This document shows, piece by piece, positions 58,213 through 64,000 of a stretch of 64,000 nt of DNA. This DNA is from Mucidula mucida. Its lineage: Eukaryota; Basidiomycota; Agaricomycetes; Agaricales; Physalacriaceae. A program made the position numbers and the translations under genes. The stretch is taken from assembly GCA_015501055.1 (NCBI GenBank), contig JADNYV010000080.1:62001-126000 (forward strand), read 5' to 3'. How positions within the stretch are numbered: the stretch's first letter is position 1; each line of letters opens with the position of its first letter. The notes beneath the pieces are model-generated. The model saw only the letters and a list, made by a program, of their open reading frames with translations, ran no database searches and was not told where the DNA came from.

Positions 58213-60099
58213 TCAAAATCTCACCGGCTTCGCATACGCCTGCGGCAGCCTGGGCACAGGCGGAGCAGCAAGCCGCTCCCTCCCATCCCGATCGAACATC
58301 TCGTCAATGCGTTGCACAAACCTTTCCCTCGCCACCTCGCTCTTCTCAATATCCATAATACTCGTCCTCCCATCCCTATCCCCACTACTCCACGTACTCA
58401 AATTCCCCGTCGACTGCGCCCCATGCTCATACCGATACATCGTCTCCCTCCCCATACTCTTCTCCTCATCGGGGTACTGCGACATCTCGTCCAGCGCCTC
58501 GCTCGACTGATTGCGCTCCAACGCCACGCGCAGCAGCTCGTCCGACCCGCTCGACTCGTCCGACGCGCGCTTAAACCGCGCCATCACATCGTGCATCTCC
58601 TCAACGGGCTGCTGATCATCATCGTCCCACGCCTTTGGCAACGCATACAGCTCCCGGTATCGCCGCACCTTTACACGCGCAGACAGACCTGGCTGAGTCA
58701 CCGTGGCATTCGGCGACGTCAGCACAGGACGCGAGGGGAAGGGCGATTCTTTGCCGCGTTTCGGTACAACAGCTGGGTGGAGCACAAACTGCCGACGCTG
58801 CCGTAAAGGTGTCTGCTGTTGCGAGAAATAGCCCTGATCATCTCCAGGGACTTGTGGTAAGGACTGTGTCGGTGGAGGACTGGGAGGAGGTAGGTCGCGC
58901 TGAGCGATAATCTGAGATGGGGATAGAGGGAACGCAGGTGAACGAGCCCGCGGCGACGGGGACGGCACGCTATAGTCCGCAGAAGGATTGACATCAACGG
59001 TAAGATGCGTTCGGGTTGCAACCTGGGGAGACGGCGGATTGAAGTTTCGGGCAAGAAACGGTGGCCGCACGTTATTAGGTACCGGAGAAGCCGAACGCTC
59101 TGGTGTACCGGGCGGATTGGGTGTAACCACCACAAACGGTGACCAGCCGCCTGGAGACGGATTCCGCGAGGCAGAGTCCGGCACGGTAAGAGAGCTGTCG
59201 ATAGTGAGCGATTCTGGAACTCTCTTCAGATTGCTTTTCTGCACCACAACAGTAGTCGTAGTAGTAGGAGAAGGCGGAGACGGGGAACGAGTGAGTGGAT
59301 ATGAGATGGGCGGATGCTTTGATTGCGGCGAAGAAGAGGATGACGCGGAAGACGTGGTGGTCCATTTGGAAAAGAAGGAGTGCCCAGTGCTAGTACTGCC
59401 GTGGTTGTCGCTGCTGTCACTGCTCGCAAAATTGATATGGCCCCGCCGCCGCGCTGCAGAAGTAGAATTGAATACTTGAGTCTGGATATGGTCCACACTG
59501 TGGGCGGTGGTGGATTCCGGGACATCCAGCGAGTCGCGGTCAGCGTCTCGGATAAACACAGAATCCAAAGTTGGCGCCGGACTCGATACGTCTCTAAGAG
59601 CGACGACGGCTGATGATGGAGGTTGAAGGGGAGCTGGTAAGGGCGGCTCAGCCGTGGCATTGGCATTGAAGTCGCCCAACGTGGTAGCGAACCGAGCCGC
59701 AATAGGGAGGCGAAACACCGGCGCCGGTAATTCTGGCAGCGGAGGCGGCGGTGGCGGCTCCTCTGCCTGCAAATTCGTTTTCGACCGGTTCCCCAGACGG
59801 AATAAACGTGATTTCTTGCCCTTCGTCGTGCCAGACGATACATAGCCGTCGTCCGTCTCGTATCCTGCATCGGCCGCGACAGCAGCCTTGGACTTCTTTT
59901 TCTTGAGCCTGGTTTTGCCCGACTTTTTTCCTCCTAGACTAGGGGGAACCGAATCCGTCTCGTACCCTGTCGCGTAGCCGGGATCCATACTAGCGGCTCC
60001 CTTCTTGTTAATACGCTGGCGATCATCGCTGGGGGGCGCCATCCCGTGGTGGTGGTGGTAAGAAGAAAAGAGCGGAATTTGCAGAGAATCCAGCTGCAA
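58213..60099 (-). CDS. Intrinsically disordered Ser/Pro-rich protein, about 610-628 aa
   Basis: A single long frame. The likely start is Met at 60042 (MAPPSDDRQRINKKGAASMD), with an upstream Met at 60099 possible. It contains GYETDSVPPSLGGKKSG, a basic KTRLKKKKSK stretch and a repeated YETDDGYVSSG. A poly-Pro run (PPPPPPLPELPAPVFRLP) and many SP/TP sites follow, with a more ordered C-terminal end (RVKVRRYRELYALPKAWDDD, ARERFVQRIDEMFDRDGRER). No enzyme domain is visible. Possibly a cytoskeletal or signalling adaptor (SH3 and kinase sites are plausible), which is inference. The upstream gene boundary is clean. Confidence 0.7.
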   Translation of the reverse strand: MQLDSLQIPLFSSYHHHHGMAPPSDDRQRINKKGAASMDPGYATGYETDSVPPSLGGKKSGKTRLKKKKSKAAVAADAGYETDDGYVSSGTTKGKKSRLFRLGNRSKTNLQAEEPPPPPPLPELPAPVFRLPIAARFATTLGDFNANATAEPPLPAPLQPPSSAVVALRDVSSPAPTLDSVFIRDADRDSLDVPESTTAHSVDHIQTQVFNSTSAARRRGHINFASSDSSDNHGSTSTGHSFFSKWTTTSSASSSSSPQSKHPPISYPLTRSPSPPSPTTTTTVVVQKSNLKRVPESLTIDSSLTVPDSASRNPSPGGWSPFVVVTPNPPGTPERSASPVPNNVRPPFLARNFNPPSPQVATRTHLTVDVNPSADYSVPSPSPRARSPAFPLSPSQIIAQRDLPPPSPPPTQSLPQVPGDDQGYFSQQQTPLRQRRQFVLHPAVVPKRGKESPFPSRPVLTSPNATVTQPGLSARVKVRRYRELYALPKAWDDDDQQPVEEMHDVMARFKRASDESSGSDELLRVALERNQSSEALDEMSQYPDEEKSMGRETMYRYEHGAQSTGNLSTWSSGDRDGRTSIMDIEKSEVARERFVQRIDEMFDRDGRERLAAPPVPRLPQAYAKPVRF

Positions 60100-61636
60100 G
60101 CCAAAATGAAAGGCGGAGAAATGGCAGTCGGTGGGAAAAGCCTATTTCGGCCACCCCTTTTCCTTGATCTTGACGTCACGTTAACACGTTCTACGTACCA
60201 TGCCAACGTCCACTGCTCCTTTCTCTCTCAACAAACTAGTACTAGTGTCTTTCGTGTCAGTACCTTCCCTCCTTTATCAAGGCCACATGTATATACGCCG
60301 CGATTACTCTATCTACAACGTGCAACCCCTCATTCAAATAAGCTCTCTTCAATAACCTTGTGGCGATTTCAATTCACAGTGTTTCGCCGCCCCACTGGCG
60401 GTGTACGCGTACCTTGCTGCGATATCAACGTTATCAAATCACTGCTGTCTGATCTTGCCCACGATCCGTCAGTACACCTTGTATCAATGTCCAGTAGCCT
60501 CGTTGATACTGCACGCGACCGTGCATCAATGATCGTGAGCCATGTTTGTGCGAAGACGAATGTACTAACCGAATACACTGCTGTCATATTAGGGAAGTAC
60601 ATCTGTCATTCAAACGGAAGAGTACGTCAACTCATTCGAGATCCTTCTATAGTCGTAGAAGCCTAATGTGACATTGCTAGAGTGTTCGGTTAAGCGACAT
60701 ACCCTGTCAAAAGCCGTAGACATTCATTGCTGAGGGTCAGACAATCAAGTTACCGTTAATGAGAATCGTCTCGGTTCCCAGTCCACGCGTACAAAGGCCG
60801 ATGTTTGCTGGTCCCGACCTGCACATGTCACGGTGGGAAGTCCAGTGTGATATGGCGACACGCCACTAACCACAAACTCACCGGGGCCTAATCAACTTTT
60901 GAAAGAGGGTATGTATGTGTGGCGTACGAGTATGGCGCGCGGCGCCAGTCCAGACAAGCGGCACAGTACTTCAGTCAGACTTATAGGGGGAGAGATATCA
61001 TGGGCACGTCTGAGACGATAACTCGACGCCGTACTTTCTCCACGATTGCAAACGGCGCGACAAGGGCAGTTGTTGACATGGTGTAGGAAATGAGTATTCC
61101 ATCCGCCAAGTTCAACAATCTTCTTTGGTAAACTGAATTCCTGGATAGCTGTCGGGGGAGAAGGCACAAACGGCGGCTGCGGAGGATGAGGGGGATGGTG
61201 TAAGTTGCGCGCATGAGTACTGGGCGGCGTCCTATGAAGCGACGCAGAATAAGTTGGAAAATAGAAAAGTAGGAGGAAGAGTTTATGACGGAACCCGCGC
61301 CGACTTCCGAGAGTAAACGCTAATGGGCCACCTCCGTACAGCCCCGGGTAACCGGCAACTGCCGTCCGGGGGTTTGAGCCCGCCCAATTCTCGACATGTA
61401 TTTATTCTATTTCTTTGTTTCTCCCCTCCTAGCCTATTTATCGCCTACTGGCAATGTATTCGACGCGTATTTATGTGTTTAGAATGTTTGTAATTAGTGT
61501 GTAACACGAATTAGAGCCTTTTGGCGGACTTGGCGCTTCAGATCCCAAATGGGAAAGACCGCCGTCAACGAAGTCGTGTCCATCATCCGACCCATCACCA
61601 TCAGACTTCTCTCGCACTCGGAACCACTCTCCGCAA
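60100..61636. other. Intergenic region with a TPsiC-like short repeat
   Basis: No gene recognised. At 61354-61385 the sequence GGCAACTGCCGTCCGGGGGT followed by TTGAGCCCGCCC resembles the core of the short repeat at 37603-37625. Confidence 0.35.
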
Positions 61637-64000
61637 ATGGCAGTCCTCTCCAAAATGGCAGTTGAGAGCCGAAACTGCAGCACATGTGGCTCTTTGCTGA
61701 CATGCACTGCCGACAACTTCAAGCCGATCTTTGGCCCTTCCGGCATCGAATACTTGAAAACCTGTCGTGGTTGTGCTGCAAGCGGACGCGAGCGCAGCCA
61801 AATTCATCGCGCAAAGGCAAAGGGACAGTCTGAGATGGAAAACGACGGTCCGAGTGCGGCTGAAGGCGCCAAATTGGGATCACAGACTAAAGAGGACTTG
61901 GACGATACGTCTGAGTTCCTTGGTGTCAGGCTTGAGGGTGTCAAAGGAGATATGGAGAAACGGGTGGATATGGTTAGGCATGCAATATGGGACCAGCTGG
62001 ACTATCAATTTAAGTAAGACACATGTCTCTTATCAATACAAGTTGTCTGATGCTTGGTTCAGCTTCCACAAGAAAACAAACACGTCAAGCACTGGAGTGA
62101 CACACTTCTCTTACAACTGTGCACAAATGGCAAAACGGCAAAACAAATCCCAGAAGAAACAAGGCCCCGGTGTCAAACCTTGGGGCCGAGGCCAGATGGA
62201 TTGCTTTGACTGTAATGGCTGGTTTTATATCTGGGCCTGTGAGCATACCAGCTCTGTTTTCATTTGACTTCGGCATCAGGAGCAGCACACTCGTTACTGT
62301 TGCATCAATATTCCCGAGGACGTGCGCAAGTTTGTGAAAGATAATCCTAAGCTTGGGGTACCACAAGTAAGTCTTTGATTGCCGTGTATGACTTTAATCA
62401 GAGTCTTATTGGCTTGACAGCTTTGGATCGAGATCCTCAAAATGCATCCAGAGCCAAACTTCACACAGAAATCCATCTACAACTTGTGGCTCAAGCAAAG
62501 TCAGCATGAGTGGCAGCGTGACAATGACAAGCTGAAATCAGCGCACATTCTCCTTGAGGAGTTCAAGAATATGCCAACTGGATCGCCATACAACATAGAG
62601 CCAACCCCTATGCCCAAGAAAGACGACAGGTTCACAGCAGTAGCCTTTTCCTTGCCAAATATACTCCGAAAATGGGGTGGTACTATACGTGAAGTTGCCC
62701 TTGACTCTGTATATATGTAAGACTGCTCATTCATGGCTTTAACTAAGTATGGGTCCTCTAGGGAATACAAACAAGAGCCAATTTGAGGTCTATGCTCTCC
62801 TTGGCAAGGTCTACGGATCAGGGTGTCCGCTTGGATATCTTTTGATTCAGTCCAACAATGGTGATGCTGGCAAGAAGGAGAAGTACATTCAGACATTGCT
62901 GGATCACTTTTGCACTACATGGGAGATGCACGTTCTTGAGACCTTGTCTGACAAGGATATTACGGAGATCAATGCATTCCTTGCAAAAATGCCTGCAAAA
63001 CATCAACTTTGCTTCTGGCACTGCCTTTGTGCTATCAAGATTTGTCTAGCAACACTTGCGAGACATCCAGCTTACTATAACGCAGATGAAGCCTTTCATG
63101 AGTTCAACTGGATTGATCTTTGGTTTGTTCCTGTCAATCAGATGTCCGAACACGAGGCGGTTAGTTAACATTTACTTTTAGACTGAGCTGGAATTAATAT
63201 CCTGCAGGCCACCGTACAGGTCGCTCAGCAGGCCATTCCTACATTGACCTTGCGTCTAGGAGGATTTGCAGTTCAGGCACCTGTAAGACCAACAGTTGTT
63301 ATTCGGGTCAATGGCGCACTGCAGGATGTCTCTGACGAGACTGGTAACGTCTCAGAACTTTCTGAACAAGAGTTTGATGACTTTTTGGATGTCCTTGATG
63401 ACGAAGACCTTGATCAACCGGATGAGGACGCGCAGGACCAAGAGAACGGTCCTGACTGGATGTTCGAGCCCGGTAAAGCGTCTGACACGGTCTTTGAACA
63501 GACTAAAACATATGTCTTCTGTCCCACACCTCATCGCAAACACCTTCTTCACATGCTCTCCAAACACTTCTGCGAACATCCACTTCTCCCTGATCGTCTT
63601 GGGAACAACTAAACCACAGAGAAGATCCGCAAGGATGCTGTTCACAAAATGTACATATTCTGTTATCAGCGGGGCCTGCACGAGGTATGGGGATACATGT
63701 GGACATCATGGCATGCCCCGAAGAAATGGGCTCTGTGGGCTCGATCCACTTCGCCACTTCGTCTGTTTAGGCTTCGCACAACGATGACGGTCGAGAGTTT
63801 CTGGCGATACCTGAAGCACGAAACACTTCACCATCTCCTCCATCCTCAACTCGATCAACTCATCTGGCTTCTAGTCACCAACATTGCTCCACGGCTACAA
63901 GCAAAGATGCTGAAGTTTGATGTCAATCATCGAGCTGGACGTGCTAACAAACTATCCCCATTCCAGAAAGCACTGAAGGCAGATTGGCAAAAGCTTCAGG
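61637..64000 (+). mobile_element. Mutator-like (MULE) transposase gene, runs off the window
   Basis: Exon pieces read in order. There is an N-terminal Cys motif (CSTCGSLLTC, CRGCAASGRER). A second part ends near CFDCNGWFYIW. Then LWLKQSQHEW, the catalytic start region ALDSVYM..NTNKSQFEVYALLG, SDKDITEINAFLAK with CFWHCLCAIK, an acidic linker, FCPTPHRKHLLHMLSKHFCEHP, and TTMTVESFWRYLKHETLHHL with the third acidic residue, then SPFQKALKADWQKL at the window edge. This order matches basidiomycete MULE transposases. A TAA at 63610-63612 interrupts the frame just after GNN, so this copy is probably inactive unless an intron removes it. The 5' terminal repeat was not found. Confidence 0.75.

Noticed and set aside
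60046..60666. Open frame of 206 codons on the + strand
   Set aside because: It overlaps the start of the minus-strand disordered-protein gene and has no domain, intron pattern or plausible composition.
61354..61385. tRNA gene
   Set aside because: Only a TPsiC-like arm is visible; no acceptor stem, D-arm or anticodon arm could be assembled.

Overview
This window looks like genomic DNA of a mushroom-forming basidiomycete (Agaricomycetes). Genes are split by short GT-AG introns of about 45-70 nt, and several families are ones I associate with this group: DUF6535 membrane proteins, OTT_1508-like deaminases, a zinc-finger Ste12, AA9 copper oxygenases and Mutator-like transposases. No rRNA, convincing tRNA or CRISPR array was seen.

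Layout. 0-16 kb (+ strand): a single-pass membrane protein, an unrecognised 522-aa protein, a small proline-rich protein, ER glucosidase II alpha, and an OTT_1508-like deaminase. A rearranged second set follows, made of deaminase pieces, a membrane-protein piece and an intact 514-aa paralogue of the 522-aa gene. 16-25.8 kb: an HMG-box pseudogene, an unrecognised gene, DUF6535 copy A, then an inverted block of deaminase and membrane-protein pieces. 26-31.4 kb: a Ste12-like regulator and a mitochondrial 2-oxodicarboxylate carrier. 31.9-38.9 kb: an HMG-gene 5' fragment, DUF6535 copy B in inverse orientation and split by a gag-only LTR element, then a hAT-type element nested in a long inverted repeat. 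38.9-47.3 kb: a decayed array of AA9 fragments, an intronless FAD enzyme and an intact AA9 gene. 47.9-60.1 kb: an Irc20/SHPRH-type helicase-ubiquitin ligase, an NTF2-like protein, an HMG-box protein and a disordered protein. 61.6 kb to the end: a Mutator-like transposase gene that runs off the window.

The most unusual signal is the mosaic between about 10 and 38 kb. Pieces of four or five gene families (membrane protein, 522-aa family, deaminase, DUF6535, HMG-box) have been copied, inverted and joined. The same artificial junctions occur at more than one place, so joined pieces were themselves duplicated. Housekeeping genes (glucosidase II, carrier, helicase) sit beside or inside this mosaic and read cleanly. 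Ste12 is the exception: it needs several single-base corrections.

Frames, introns and repeats were read by eye. Family names rest on recognised motifs, and no database search was possible.
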